64,000 nucleotides of DNA from JAGVSZ01 sp035456405 (lineage in GTDB: Bacteria; Pseudomonadota; Gammaproteobacteria; Burkholderiales; SG8-39): assembly GCA_035456405.1 (NCBI GenBank), contig DATIDG010000064.1, positions 49,665 to 113,664 of the forward strand, written 5' to 3'. The notes below the pieces were generated by a model. It was not told where the DNA came from and did no database searches. It saw only the letters and a list, made by a program, of their open reading frames with translations. The position numbers were made by a program, and so were the translations under genes. This document shows positions 28,201-35,291 of the stretch, piece after piece. The stretch's first letter is position 1; each line of letters begins with the position of its first letter.

Positions 28201-31200
28201 GTCGCGGTCTGCTGCTCGAGCGCCTCGCTGAGCTCGCGGTTGCGCGCCTGCAGCTCGTTGAACAGCCGCACGTTTTCGATCGCAATCGCCGCTTGATCCG
28301 CGAAGATTTCGAGCAGCTTGATCTGCTGCACCGAAAACGGGCGAAGCTCCAGCCGGCGGAGCGCGATCGCACCGATGGCTCGGCCCTCGCGCAGCAGCGG
28401 CGTGGACAGGGCGGTCCGATGGCCCCAGCGTCTTTGGAACACCCGCGCGACTGGAAACTCTGTTTCATCCGCGGCGGCGAGGTCGTGAACGTGGACCGTT
28501 TGCAGGTCGACCACGGATCTTCCGGTGACAGAGCCCCGGTTGAGAGGGACCTCCTCACCAGCTGTCATCGCCGGGATGGACCCATGGTGCGCCGCCTGCC
28601 GCATGACGTCACCGTCCAAGCGAAAGATCACCGCGTCCGACGCGCCACAGAGTCTGGCGGCGGTGCTGGCGACCGCGTCCAGCACCGGCTGGATGTCGGT
28701 GGGCGAGCTGCTGATGACTCTCAGGATCTCCGCGGTCGCCGTCTGCTGCTCGAGCGCCTCCTTCGTCTCGTTGAAGAGCCGCACGTTCTCGATCGCGATC
28801 GCGGCCTGACTGGCGAAGATCTCGAGCAGCTTGATCTGCTTGTCGGAGAACGGGCGAACGACCGGGCGGCGGATGTGGATCGTCCCCAGCGCCTGTCCCT
28901 CGCGCAAGAGCGGCGTGGACAAGGCCGTCCGGAAGCCGTCCTTTCTCGCGAACTCGCGCCCAAGCGGGTACTCCGCTTCGTCGGCCGTCGCGAGATCGTG
29001 GACATGGATCGTCCGCCGCTCCACCGCAGCCCTGCCGTTGACCGTTCTCCGGTCGAGCGGAAGACCTTCGCCAAAAGCCACTGCCGGAATCGACCCACCA
29101 TGTTTTGCCACCATCCGCAGCAGGTCGCCGTCGACGCGGAAGATCAACGCGTCCGAAGCGTCGCAAAGCCTCGCGGCGGTGTCAGCCACCGCGTCCAGGA
29201 CCGGCTGAATGTCGGTCGGCGAACCGCTAATGACCTTCAGGATCTCCGCGGTCGCGGTCTGCTGCTCGAGCATCTCGGTCAGCTCGCGGTTGCGCTGCTG
29301 GAGGTCGTTAAACAGCCCGACGTTGTCGATCGCGATCAGCGCCTGGTCCGCGAAGGTCTGCAGCAGCGCGATCTGGTGCTCGCCGAACGGCCGCGCCTCG
29401 GTGCGGTAGATCACGAAGGCGCCGATCAGCTCGCCGTCCTTGAGCAGCGGGGCGCCCAGCCACGCGCGCATGCCTCCGGCCACGGTCTGCAGGCGCAGCG
29501 GGTCGCGCGCCTTGAACGCCGCGTCCTCGCGCAAGTCTGGGATGTGGACCACCTGCTTCTCGCGGATCAGCCGGCCGAGGCCGGTCATGCTCCCAGGCGA
29601 CGGGCGCAGCGGATGCATGAACAGCTCGGCGAGAGCCGGATCATGGACGCGGGTCGCGATCGCATTGAAGGCGCCGTCGCTGAAGCGGAACAGGATTCCA
29701 GTCTCGGCGTCGCAGAGCTTCGCCGCACGCTCGAGGATCGCGTCGAACACCGGCTGGGTGTCGGTGGGCGAGCTGCTGATGGCCTTGAGGATCTCGGCGG
29801 TCGCCGTCTGCCGCTCGAGCGCGTCCTTCGTCTCGTTGAAGAGGCGCACGTTCTCGATCGCGATCACCGCCTGGTCGGCGAAGGTCTTGAGCAACTCGAT
29901 CTGCTTGTCGGTGAACGGACGGACCTCGAGTCGGCGAACCCTAATGACGCCGATTGGAAGCCCTTCGCGCACGAGCGGCATCGCCACCATTGTTCGCGTG
30001 CCGTATCGCTCCTGGTAGCGCGCGCTCACCGGAAACTCCGCCTTCGCTTCTTCGGACCCGAGATCGGCGACGTGCACCATCGCGCGGTCGATCACCGCGC
30101 GTCCGACGGCGAGCCCCCGATCGATCGGGAGCCGCTCGTCCACGGAGATGGTGGGGAATTCGGCGTGCGAGGCGGCGAGCTCAAGCGCGTCCTCCCGGAT
30201 GCGGAGGATGTGGGAATCGCGCGCGTCGCAGAGTCGCGCCGCGCTCTCGGTGATGCTGTCGAGCACCGGCTGGATGTCGGTCGGCGAGCTGCTGATAACC
30301 TTCAGGATCTGGGCGGTCGCGGTCTGCTGCTCCAGAGCCTCGGTCAGCTCGCGGTTGCGGGCCTCGAGCTCGTTGAACAGACGGACGTTCTCGATCGCTA
30401 TCACCGCCTGATCGGCGAACATCTTGACCAGTTCGATCTGCTTCGCGGCGAAGGAACGAGCCTCCGTCCTGTAGATCGTCAGCGCCCCGATCGGCATCCC
30501 CTCGCGAACGAGCGGCACGGCGAGACACGTCCGGATCCCGTCGCGCTGGATTGCCTCGTTGGTCTCAGGGAACTCGGTGGCCAGGTCGATCGCATGCAAG
30601 TCGGGGACGTGCAGCGTTTCCCGGTCCAGGATGGCCCGGCCGCTCATCGAGCCGCGCCCGATCGACCTCGTCTCGCCGACTCTGAGGCTCGTTAGGACCG
30701 AGCCGAACCCGGCGACCCGCCGCATCCGGTCACCCTCGACCCGGAAGAGCGATGCGTTGGTCGCCTCGCACAGCTGCGCCGCGCGCTGAACGACCGCATC
30801 CAGCACCGGCTGGAGGTCGGTCGGCGACCGTGCGATGACTCGCAGGATCTCGCTGGTCGCCGTCTGCTGTTCGAGCGCCTCCTTCGTTTCGCTGAACAGC
30901 CGCACGTTCTCGATCGCGATCGACGCCTGGCTCGAGAAGGTGGTGACGAGCTGGATCTGCGCGGGCGTAAACGGCTCGACGCGCTCCTTCCACAGCGCGA
31001 TCACGCCGATCACGACTTCGTCGCGCATGATCGGCACGCCGAGCATCGTGCGGAAGCCGCCGATCCGCTGCGACTCCGGAAACCGGTATTCGCGGTCGGC
31101 GAGGACGTCCTCGATGTGGACGGCGCGCTTCTCGAGCGCCGTGCGCCCAATGAGGGTACCGCGGCCGGGCCGCATCGGGTGCCGCGCTTCGAACTCGCGG

Positions 31201-32579
31201 AACTCCGGCGTCACGCCGCCGTAATCGACCGCGAGCCGGTAGACATCGCCGTCCAACCGGAAGATGAAACCCTTGTCGGCCCCACAGAGGCGGGCGGCGT
31301 TCTCGATCAGCGTCCGCAGCACCGCGTCGAGATCGAACGCCGAGCGGCTGATCGCCTCCAGCAGCTCGCGCACGGCGATCTGCTGCGCGAGCGCCTCGGT
31401 CGCCTGGTCGCGCGCGCGGCGCAGCTCGATCTCCGTGAGCTTTCGCTGCGTGACGTCGCTCTCCGCGCCGATCAGCCTCACCACCCGTCCCGAAGCGTCG
31501 CGAATACCGGTCGCCCGGTCGACCACCCAGCGGTAGGCGCCCGCAGCGTCGCGGACGCGGTACTCGTGCTCAAGCTGCGCCGTGCGAACCTTGAAGTGGT
31601 CGGTGAGTGCCTGGCGATAGCCTGCGAGGTCGTCGGGGTGGATGCGTTCGACCCATCCCGCGCCCGTCACCGGACCCCCGGGCAGCCCGAAGACCTCGCG
31701 TGCGCGGTCGGACACGAAAAGCGCGCCCGTCTCCACGTTCCAGTCGTAGATGCCCTCGGTGGCGGCGCGCATCGCAAGCGCATGCCGCTCTTCGCTCGCT
31801 TTCAGCGCCTCCTCGGTGTGCTTGAGCTCGGTGATGTCGCCGGTCGAGCCGATCATGCGGCAGGCGCGCCCGCGTGCATCGCGCAGGGCAACGCCGTGCT
31901 GGCGCGCCCAGCGCCAGCTCCCATCGCGGGCGCGAAAGCGGTAGTCGCACTCGAACCGCTTCGTCTCGCCCTTGAAGTGCGCCACGGTCGCCGCGCGGAA
32001 TCGCGGCCGGTCATCGGGATGGACGCGGTCCAGGAATGCCGCGGGCGATCTCACCTCTTCGGGCGAAATGCCGAGGGCGTTCCGGACCCGGTTGGAGTAG
32101 TAGATCGTGCCGTGGGCGATGTCCCAGTCGTACATGCCCTCGTTGATCGCCTGCATTGCGAAGTCAAAACGCACCTCGCCCTCGCGCAGGCGCTGGGCGG
32201 TGCTGCGCGACTCGGTGACGTCTTCGCAGGTGACGAGCAGCCCGCCCGCGGGGAGGCGCTCGCAGGCGATGCGCAGTATCCGGCCATCGGACAGCGCCTG
32301 CTCGCGGCGGGCGGGGCGGCCGCGCTTCAGCGCCGCGAGCCGCGAGCGTGTCAGCGTGTCGACCGCGCCCCTGCCGTACTCACCGCGCTCGGCGTCGAAG
32401 CGAACGAAAAACTCGAGCGGCGTGCCTACCTTCACGAGCTTGCGGGGATAGCCGCGCAACGCAGCGAAGCTCGCGTTCCATGCAGCGAGCCGGAGCTCCC
32501 TATCGAACAGCGCGAAACCTGCCGCCGCTGTCGCGTCTGGCGTACGCGTGCGGCGTCGGGCCGTTGTCCGATCGTTCAC
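22254..32579 (-). CDS. Giant soluble histidine kinase: 3 PAS, 16 GAF, HisKA, HATPase_c
   Basis: This 3441-residue protein starts at GTG 32579 after GGGAGA. Three PAS domains (about 20–130, 140–265, 270–395) are followed by sixteen GAF domains (about 400–3200). The kinase core has NMSHELRTPLNAVIGF (His 3223), N-box NLLSNAVKFTP, DTGVGIAP and GTGLGLALTRC. Each GAF ends in a variant of FADQAVIAIENVRLF. A helical connector of the type NETKEALEQQTATAEILKVISSSPTDIQPV joins it to the next. There is no membrane segment and no attached receiver. The GAF ligands are unknown, and several may only transmit signal. The gene overlaps a single-domain receiver gene, which in turn overlaps a sigma54 activator gene. 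Most kinases of this type carry far fewer GAF domains. Confidence 0.93.
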   Translation of the reverse strand: MNDRTTARRRTRTPDATAAAGFALFDRELRLAAWNASFAALRGYPRKLVKVGTPLEFFVRFDAERGEYGRGAVDTLTRSRLAALKRGRPARREQALSDGRILRIACERLPAGGLLVTCEDVTESRSTAQRLREGEVRFDFAMQAINEGMYDWDIAHGTIYYSNRVRNALGISPEEVRSPAAFLDRVHPDDRPRFRAATVAHFKGETKRFECDYRFRARDGSWRWARQHGVALRDARGRACRMIGSTGDITELKHTEEALKASEERHALAMRAATEGIYDWNVETGALFVSDRAREVFGLPGGPVTGAGWVERIHPDDLAGYRQALTDHFKVRTAQLEHEYRVRDAAGAYRWVVDRATGIRDASGRVVRLIGAESDVTQRKLTEIELRRARDQATEALAQQIAVRELLEAISRSAFDLDAVLRTLIENAARLCGADKGFIFRLDGDVYRLAVDYGGVTPEFREFEARHPMRPGRGTLIGRTALEKRAVHIEDVLADREYRFPESQRIGGFRTMLGVPIMRDEVVIGVIALWKERVEPFTPAQIQLVTTFSSQASIAIENVRLFSETKEALEQQTATSEILRVIARSPTDLQPVLDAVVQRAAQLCEATNASLFRVEGDRMRRVAGFGSVLTSLRVGETRSIGRGSMSGRAILDRETLHVPDLHAIDLATEFPETNEAIQRDGIRTCLAVPLVREGMPIGALTIYRTEARSFAAKQIELVKMFADQAVIAIENVRLFNELEARNRELTEALEQQTATAQILKVISSSPTDIQPVLDSITESAARLCDARDSHILRIREDALELAASHAEFPTISVDERLPIDRGLAVGRAVIDRAMVHVADLGSEEAKAEFPVSARYQERYGTRTMVAMPLVREGLPIGVIRVRRLEVRPFTDKQIELLKTFADQAVIAIENVRLFNETKDALERQTATAEILKAISSSPTDTQPVFDAILERAAKLCDAETGILFRFSDGAFNAIATRVHDPALAELFMHPLRPSPGSMTGLGRLIREKQVVHIPDLREDAAFKARDPLRLQTVAGGMRAWLGAPLLKDGELIGAFVIYRTEARPFGEHQIALLQTFADQALIAIDNVGLFNDLQQRNRELTEMLEQQTATAEILKVISGSPTDIQPVLDAVADTAARLCDASDALIFRVDGDLLRMVAKHGGSIPAVAFGEGLPLDRRTVNGRAAVERRTIHVHDLATADEAEYPLGREFARKDGFRTALSTPLLREGQALGTIHIRRPVVRPFSDKQIKLLEIFASQAAIAIENVRLFNETKEALEQQTATAEILRVISSSPTDIQPVLDAVASTAARLCGASDAVIFRLDGDVMRQAAHHGSIPAMTAGEEVPLNRGSVTGRSVVDLQTVHVHDLAAADETEFPVARVFQRRWGHRTALSTPLLREGRAIGAIALRRLELRPFSVQQIKLLEIFADQAAIAIENVRLFNELQARNRELSEALEQQTATAEILKVISSSPTDIQPVLDAVASTAARLCGASDALIRRVDGDVLRLAAKYGPTLAANEEVSIDRGSVAGRSVVDRRTIHVHDLAAADEAEFPSGRALARGLGFRTALSTPLLREGQPVGTIGIRRMEVRPFSDKQIRLLETFADQSAIAIENVRLFQELQTRNRDLTEALEQQTATAEILRVISTSPTDIQPVLDSIAERAARLCDARDSQIFRIREGALELAASHAEFPTISMDERFPIDRGLAVGRAVIDRAMVHVPDLGSEEAKAEFPVSARYQKRYGTRTMVAMPLLREGVPIGVIRVRRLEVRPFTDKQIALLRTFADQAVIAIENVRLFNETREALEQQTATAEILKVISSSPTDVQPVFDAIVESGVHLFQGVAVSLRLVKGERIERAAFATGPGCEMTDDDFTKLPFAFDDRSFSGRAVMRREVIHAPDVFAEGWVGAEVRKHAEHGRWRAAAAAPMLREDKALGAIVVTRAKPAPFSDKELALLRTFADQAVIAIENVRLFNELQARNRELTEALEHQTATAAILRVISTSPADIQPVLDSIAESAARLCDARDSHILRIREDALELAASHAEFPMIAIDERLPIDRGLVVARAVIDRTMVQVPDLASADARAEFPVSARYQDRYGTRTILAMPLLREGIPIGLIMVRRLEVRPFTDKQIALLKTFADQAVIAIENVRLFNELQARNRELSESLEQQTATAEILRVISSSPTDIRPVLEAVASTAARLCDASDANIFRVEGDMLRRAVSYGPLPITLRVGESLPVDRGWVTGRCVMDRRTIHIEDFAAVDGSDFPISRAMQRETGFRTLLATPLLREGQAIGAIAIRRTEVRPFSDKQIGLLETFANQAVIAIENVRLFNELQARNQELSESLEQQTATAEILRVISSSPTDLAPVFDAVAKSVSRLCDAPDVVIVRADGESMRFAASVGPFGQTFGPELAVPIARGSVAGRAVLERRTVQVEDLAAESEDEYPAGKGLQRRYGHRTMVAAPLLAGNTVLGAIAMLRKEVRPFSDKQLALLRTFADQAVIAIQNVRLFNETKEALDQQTATAEILRVLSGSPTDTQPVFDAILQKATALCEADTGALLRYDGAAYHPLALRIPDPAFAAIMAKPRPILPGSMTGLARLARERRPVHISDLRDDDAYRNQEPSRMDAVQVGGMRTFVGVPMLKDGEVVGAIMAYRKEVRPFEERQIALLQTFADQAVIAIENVRLFNETKEALDHQKASAEVLQVISSSVADTKPVFEKILESSERLFQGRNLGICQVGDDGAINLSAYHGPNREELMRHFPVPLSEESANGAAIVQRRIMHYPDLEAGGVPDYARRGGRIGGNRSALFAPMLWEGRGIGSIFVGRATVGEFSDKEIALLKTFADQAVIAIQNARLFNETKEALEQQTATSEVLKVISRSAFDLEPVLQSLLESAVRLCDADKGFIYRQDGDLYRMAVAYGESPEFIEVVQRHPHYPGRQSATGRALLERRVIHIHDAMADPEYMWAQGERGEEVRTVLAVPMVRESAVLGVFMIRRTTVRPFTEKQIELVTTFADQAVIAIENVRLFNETKEALEQQKASAEVLQVISSSVADTTPVFDKILQSCERLFEGRNVGIALVGEDGQIHVSAYHGASGAALEDHFPVPLSEESGSGAAILQRRVMHYPDVEAADVPEYARRGSRIRGDKALVIAPMLWEGRGIGVIFVGRATVGEFSEKEIALLKTFADQAVIAIQNARLFHEIEEKSRQLEIANQHKSAFLANMSHELRTPLNAVIGFSEMLSARYFGDLTAKQAEYVSDIHASGKHLLSLINDILDLSKIEAGRMELEAAEFDLRAALDNAIALVRERAQRGGVALTLEADPDLGPFEGDERKVKQVVLNLLSNAVKFTPRGGAISIVAKRVNGSAEIAVRDTGVGIAPQDQEAIFEAFRQVGTDVTRKREGTGLGLALTRCFVELHGGTIRVESAVGKGSTFTVTLPIRHGE
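22979..31400 (-). repeat. Sixteen tandem GAF-coding repeats, about 507–539 bp each
   Basis: The codons for the GAF end motif recur near 23008, 23520, 24036, 24546, 25077, 25616, 26153, 26692, 27217, 27754, 28288, 28795, 29330, 29858, 30397 and 30922 (GAF16 back to GAF1). Connector sequences are nearly identical in many copies while the ligand-pocket portions fall into several classes. Sequence identity this high could cause misassembly or recombination. Confidence 0.9.
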
Positions 32580-32602
32580 CGCGGTCGTCTCCCTCGCCGA
32601 GT

Positions 32603-32625
32603 CCCGGGCCCAGAATACGCCCGGG
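32603..32625. other. GC-rich hairpin before the kinase gene
   Basis: CCCGGGC (32603–32609) can pair with GCCCGGG (32619–32625) around a 9-base AT-containing loop. It lies in the 84-base gap between the 71-residue gene and the kinase gene. It could attenuate or stabilise the transcript. No T-run follows. Confidence 0.3.
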
Positions 32626-32661
32626 CCCGGGTGCAGTCGACACCGCCCCGAAGGCGGAAGC

Positions 32662-32877
32662 TCACGCCGACTGGGCGTGCTCCGTGGCGGCGGCGGCCGG
32701 CGCGGGCGCGGCTGCGCGGCCGCGGAGGGCGCGCGCGAGCCCAGTCGCCGCGACCTGCATGACGTCCCAGAAGGCCTGTGCGCGCAGGCGTCGCGCTCGG
32801 CCTATCGCGCGCTCGATTTCCTCCGGTGTCGGATAGTGCATATCGGGCAGCCGGTACTCGATGCGATCGCTGTTCAT
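32662..32877 (-). CDS. Small 71-residue protein in the sensor operon
   Basis: ATG 32877 is preceded by AGGAG seven bases upstream and opens a 71-codon frame. The central segment (MHYPTPEEIERAIGRARRLRAQAFWDVM) is a charged amphipathic helix pattern like that of short uncharacterised proteobacterial proteins with a YPTxEEIExxIxRARRLRA motif. The tail is Ala/Pro-rich. It has no signal peptide. It lies 50 bases after the DUF2917 gene and 82 bases before the kinase start, so it is probably cotranscribed. A longer frame upstream (to 33096) is unsupported because it overlaps the DUF2917 gene. Confidence 0.6.
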   Translation of the reverse strand: MNSDRIEYRLPDMHYPTPEEIERAIGRARRLRAQAFWDVMQVAATGLARALRGRAAAPAPAAAATEHAQSA

Positions 32878-32927
32878 GATGCGGCTCCTGTAGCAGCTTG
32901 AACTCGTTTCGGCGCTCGCTGCGCAGC

Positions 32928-33320
32928 TCACGCCCACATCCGGCCAGATCGCCGCACGCGCTCGCGCGTTGTTGCTTCGAACCAGTCGCGAATCTCGCGC
33001 ATCCATTCCCCGAAGATCGTCGACACGACGCTCGCGCCGACCTCGCGGTAGCCGCCGCCGAGCGTCAGGCTGGGCGCGCCGGCTTCGGCCGGGCACGCGA
33101 TGGCGAGCCGGACGTCCTTGAAGGCGTGCGCGAGCGTCAAGCCGTTGCGGCTCACGCGGAACGTGTCGCAGGCATCGACCACGATGTCATCGGTGTCGTC
33201 CTCGTAGGTGACCCAAACCGAGCCACTGACGACCTTGAGCTCTAGGCCCTTCCCGTCCTGGATGCGCAGCGTGCGGCCTTTCGGAATCATCGTTTCCATC
33301 GTCTTGGCGGTGCGTTCCAT
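32928..33320 (-). CDS. DUF2917 cupin-like protein, first gene of the sensor operon
   Basis: The 130-residue protein has the DUF2917 beta-rich core: GRTLRIQDGKGLELKVVSGSVWVTYEDDTDDIVVDACDTF, with a C-terminal helical tail (FGEWMREIRDWFEATTRERV). No metal-binding histidine set is obvious and the family's function is unknown. ATG 33320 has AAGGAGAG seven bases upstream. The sigma54 promoter at 33374–33391 is about 55 bases before the start, so this gene leads the operon that continues into the giant kinase. An in-frame extension to 33437 would run through that promoter and is rejected. Confidence 0.75.
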   Translation of the reverse strand: MERTAKTMETMIPKGRTLRIQDGKGLELKVVSGSVWVTYEDDTDDIVVDACDTFRVSRNGLTLAHAFKDVRLAIACPAEAGAPSLTLGGGYREVGASVVSTIFGEWMREIRDWFEATTRERVRRSGRMWA

Positions 33321-33373
33321 GGCGTCTCTCCTTCGGTTGGGTGCCACCGGTGTCGGTGACCACGTCCCCGGTT

Positions 33374-33391
33374 TCGCATGTGCCGTGCCAG
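33374..33391 (-). promoter_or_regulatory. Sigma54 (-24/-12) promoter of the sensor operon
   Basis: The minus strand reads CTGGCACGGCACATGCGA (33391–33374). The -24 half YTGGCACGr is perfect. GG and GC are 10 bases apart, and the -12 half ATGCG differs from TTGCW at two positions. It points toward the DUF2917 start at 33320, about 55 bases away. Confidence 0.75.
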
Positions 33392-33492
33392 CGCTGGTAG
33401 AGATCCTTGCCGATGCGAGAAAGCCCTTGCGGATCAATCGTTTGAAGGAATGCTCAGAGTGAGGACCGGCGCCAGCTCAACCCGGTCAACCG

Positions 33493-33527
33493 CCGTCAAA
33501 TGCGACGGTCCCGCCAAATGGGACGGG
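33493..33527. promoter_or_regulatory. Two tandem candidate activator sites
   Basis: CCGTCAAATGCGACGG (33493–33508) has perfect CCGTC/GACGG arms. A second copy, CCCGCCAAATGGGACGGG, occupies 33510–33527, an 18-bp period; the segments GTCAAATGCGACGG and GCCAAATGGGACGG agree at 12 of 14 positions. Both resemble the dyad at 20378–20395. Centres are about 110 and 129 bases upstream of the -24 element at 33390. The divergent ubiJ start is also near, so a role there cannot be excluded. Confidence 0.6.
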
Positions 33528-33561
33528 AGCGGCCGCGGCCGGACACGGCAATTCCCGGTGC

Positions 33562-33567
33562 TATGCT
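33562..33567 (+). promoter_or_regulatory. Possible -10 box of ubiJ
   Basis: TATGCT overlaps the upstream in-frame ATG (33563) and lies 10 bases before GTG 33578. If it is a -10 element, translation must begin at GTG 33578, which also fits the family's start better. Confidence 0.35.
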
Positions 33568-33577
33568 TGGCCGCGCC

Positions 33578-34171
33578 GTGACCAGCCTGCCTGTTGCCGC
33601 GTTCCTCAACCACCTGCTCGAGAGCGCCCCATGGGCGCGCGAGCGGCTCGCGCCGTTCGCGAGCCGGACTTGGCGCGTCGAGCTCGCGCCGCTGCCCGAC
33701 CTCGTGTTCGTCGTTCGAGAGTCCGGAACGCTCGACGCGTCCGAAGCGGCGCAAGTGGATCTCGTCGTCACGCTGACGCCGGCGGCGATCCCCGCGCTCG
33801 CGCGCCGCGACGAGACCGTGCTGCGCGAGATGACGTTCGCCGGCGATGCAGAGCTCGCGGCCGCGCTGCAGTACCTCTTTCGCCATCTCGAATGGGACGT
33901 CGAGGAGGACCTCTCGCGAGTCGTCGGCGACGTGGCGGCGCACCGCATCGCCGGCGGCGCGCGCGACTTCGTCGCCTGGCAGAAGGAGGCGGCGCTGCGT
34001 CTGGGACAGAACTTCGCCGAGTACCTGACCGAGGAGGCGGGCGTCCTCGCGCCGCCGGCAGAGGTGTCCGGCTTCGTCCGCGCAGTCGACGATCTGCGCG
34101 ATGCGGTGGACCGGCTCGAGAAGCGCATCGAGCGCCTCGAGCAGTCCAAGGGGCGGAGCGCCGGCGGGTGA
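33578..34171 (+). CDS. ubiJ: SCP2-domain protein UbiJ
   Basis: UbiJ is an accessory lipid-binding factor of aerobic ubiquinone synthesis. The 197-residue protein begins TSLPVAAFLNHLLESAPWARERLAPF. It has the SCP2-like sheet (RVELAPLPDLVFVVRESG, VDLVVTLTPAA) and ends in a coiled coil (VDDLRDAVDRLEKRIERLEQ), as the family does. GTG 33578 is preferred; ATG 33563 would add five residues but overlaps a likely -10 box. In relatives it directly follows the Tim44-like gene, whereas here the sensor locus lies between. The stop overlaps the DUF2238 start (GTGA). Confidence 0.85.
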   Translation: MTSLPVAAFLNHLLESAPWARERLAPFASRTWRVELAPLPDLVFVVRESGTLDASEAAQVDLVVTLTPAAIPALARRDETVLREMTFAGDAELAAALQYLFRHLEWDVEEDLSRVVGDVAAHRIAGGARDFVAWQKEAALRLGQNFAEYLTEEAGVLAPPAEVSGFVRAVDDLRDAVDRLEKRIERLEQSKGRSAGG

Positions 34172-34809
34172 CCGCGCTGCCGATCGCGCGCGACGCGAGC
34201 TACACACGCGAAGCGCTGGTGCTCCTCGCGATCGTCGCGATCGCCTTGCTCGCCTCAGGCATCGCGCCGCGCGATCGCGGCACGTGGGTGCTCGAAACGG
34301 CGCCGGTGTTCATCGCCGCGCCGCTTCTCTGGCTGACGTGGGACCGGTTCCGCCTCACGCCGCTCGCGTACCGCCTCATCTGCCTGCACGCGCTGATCCT
34401 CATTCTCGGAGGCGCCTACACCTACGCGCACGTGCCGCTCGGCTTCTGGCTGCAGGATCTCTTCGGATTCGCGCGCAACCCGTACGATCGCATCGGCCAC
34501 TTCGCCCAGGGCTTCGTGCCGGCGATCATCGCGCGCGAGATCCTCCTGCGGCGCTCGCCGCTGGTCCCCGGAAAGTGGACGTTCTTCCTCGTCTGCTGCG
34601 TCTGCCTCGCGATCAGCGCGGTCTACGAGTTCCTGGAGTGGTGGAGCGCGGTGATCCTCGGCGAGGGAGCCAAGGAGTTCCTCGGCACGCAGGGCGACGA
34701 GTGGGACACGCAGTGGGACATGTTCCTCGCGCTCTTAGGCGCGATCACCGCGCAGCTAATGCTGGGACGGACTCACGACCGCCAATTGGCGGCGCTGCGC
34801 GGCGGTTAG
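34168..34809 (+). CDS. DUF2238 (YjdF-type) inner-membrane protein
   Basis: The 213-residue protein has about six hydrophobic segments and the DUF2238 motifs YTYAHVPLGFWLQDLFGFARNPYDRIGHFAQGF, with conserved charged residues, and EFLEWWSAVILGEGAKEFLGTQGDEWDTQWDM. The function of this family (E. coli YjdF) is unknown. GTG 34168 overlaps the ubiJ stop by four bases, which implies translational coupling. It is convergent with the next small gene and their stop regions overlap by four bases. Confidence 0.85.
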   Translation: MTALPIARDASYTREALVLLAIVAIALLASGIAPRDRGTWVLETAPVFIAAPLLWLTWDRFRLTPLAYRLICLHALILILGGAYTYAHVPLGFWLQDLFGFARNPYDRIGHFAQGFVPAIIAREILLRRSPLVPGKWTFFLVCCVCLAISAVYEFLEWWSAVILGEGAKEFLGTQGDEWDTQWDMFLALLGAITAQLMLGRTHDRQLAALRGG

Positions 34810-35165
34810 CGCCCCGAGGTCTTCCAGCCTTCCTTGGTCTTGCAGAAGGTCCACTCGCTGCGGCCGGACTTGCCGCCGGCGTGGTTGGTGATCTCGAGCA
34901 GCCGGCAGGTCGTGCCCTTCTCCTGTGTCGTTCTCAGCGGCGTCGCCGTGCCGGAGTGGCCGGTCTTCGGATTGGTCCAGGCGTTGGTGTGGCCGTCCGG
35001 GAGCGAGTCGAGCGCCTGCTGGTAGTTGCGCACCAGCATCGTCGCGTCCTCCTTGTTCATGAACGAGATGGGTGCGTCCTTCATGAAGGTAATGGTCTGT
35101 CCCGCGGCAATTCCGCCGCCCAGGGCGAGCGACACGCCAACGAGAACCATTCGAGCGCTGCGCAT
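34806..35165 (-). CDS. Small exported RT0821/Lpp0805-like surface protein
   Basis: The 119-residue product has a signal peptide (about 1–22, ending GIAAGQ). Its mature domain contains LVRNYQQALDSLPDGHTNAWTNPKTGHSGTATPL and a C-terminal CRLLEITNHAGGKSG…EWTFCKTKEGWK segment with two cysteines that may pair. This resembles the C-terminal domain of 17-kDa surface-antigen type proteins. ATG 35165 has GGAGAC six bases upstream. It lies between ubiJ–DUF2238 and ubiB on the opposite strand. Family assignment is moderate and function unknown. Confidence 0.65.
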   Translation of the reverse strand: MRSARMVLVGVSLALGGGIAAGQTITFMKDAPISFMNKEDATMLVRNYQQALDSLPDGHTNAWTNPKTGHSGTATPLRTTQEKGTTCRLLEITNHAGGKSGRSEWTFCKTKEGWKTSGR

Positions 35166-35291
35166 GCGATGTCTCCGATGAGGCGATGGCGCGGCCGAGG
35201 ATAGCACGTGCCTCCGGCCATGCCGCGCCACGCTTTTGCGGTGCGGGATGATTCCCGGTAGATTCCCCGTTCCCCAGAAGAACGACAAGCC

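Noticed and set aside
27852..30695. 947-residue open frame on the plus strand inside the kinase gene
   Set aside because: It is the antisense shadow of the GAF repeats; GC-rich codon bias removes stops. No domain or ribosome site supports it.
22979..31400. Regular ~527-bp repeats considered as a CRISPR-like or satellite array
   Set aside because: The period is that of a coding GAF domain plus connector, all in frame; no short repeats with unique spacers.
33321..33437. N-terminal extension of the DUF2917 protein
   Set aside because: It would place the sigma54 promoter inside the coding sequence, and ATG 33320 has a strong ribosome site.
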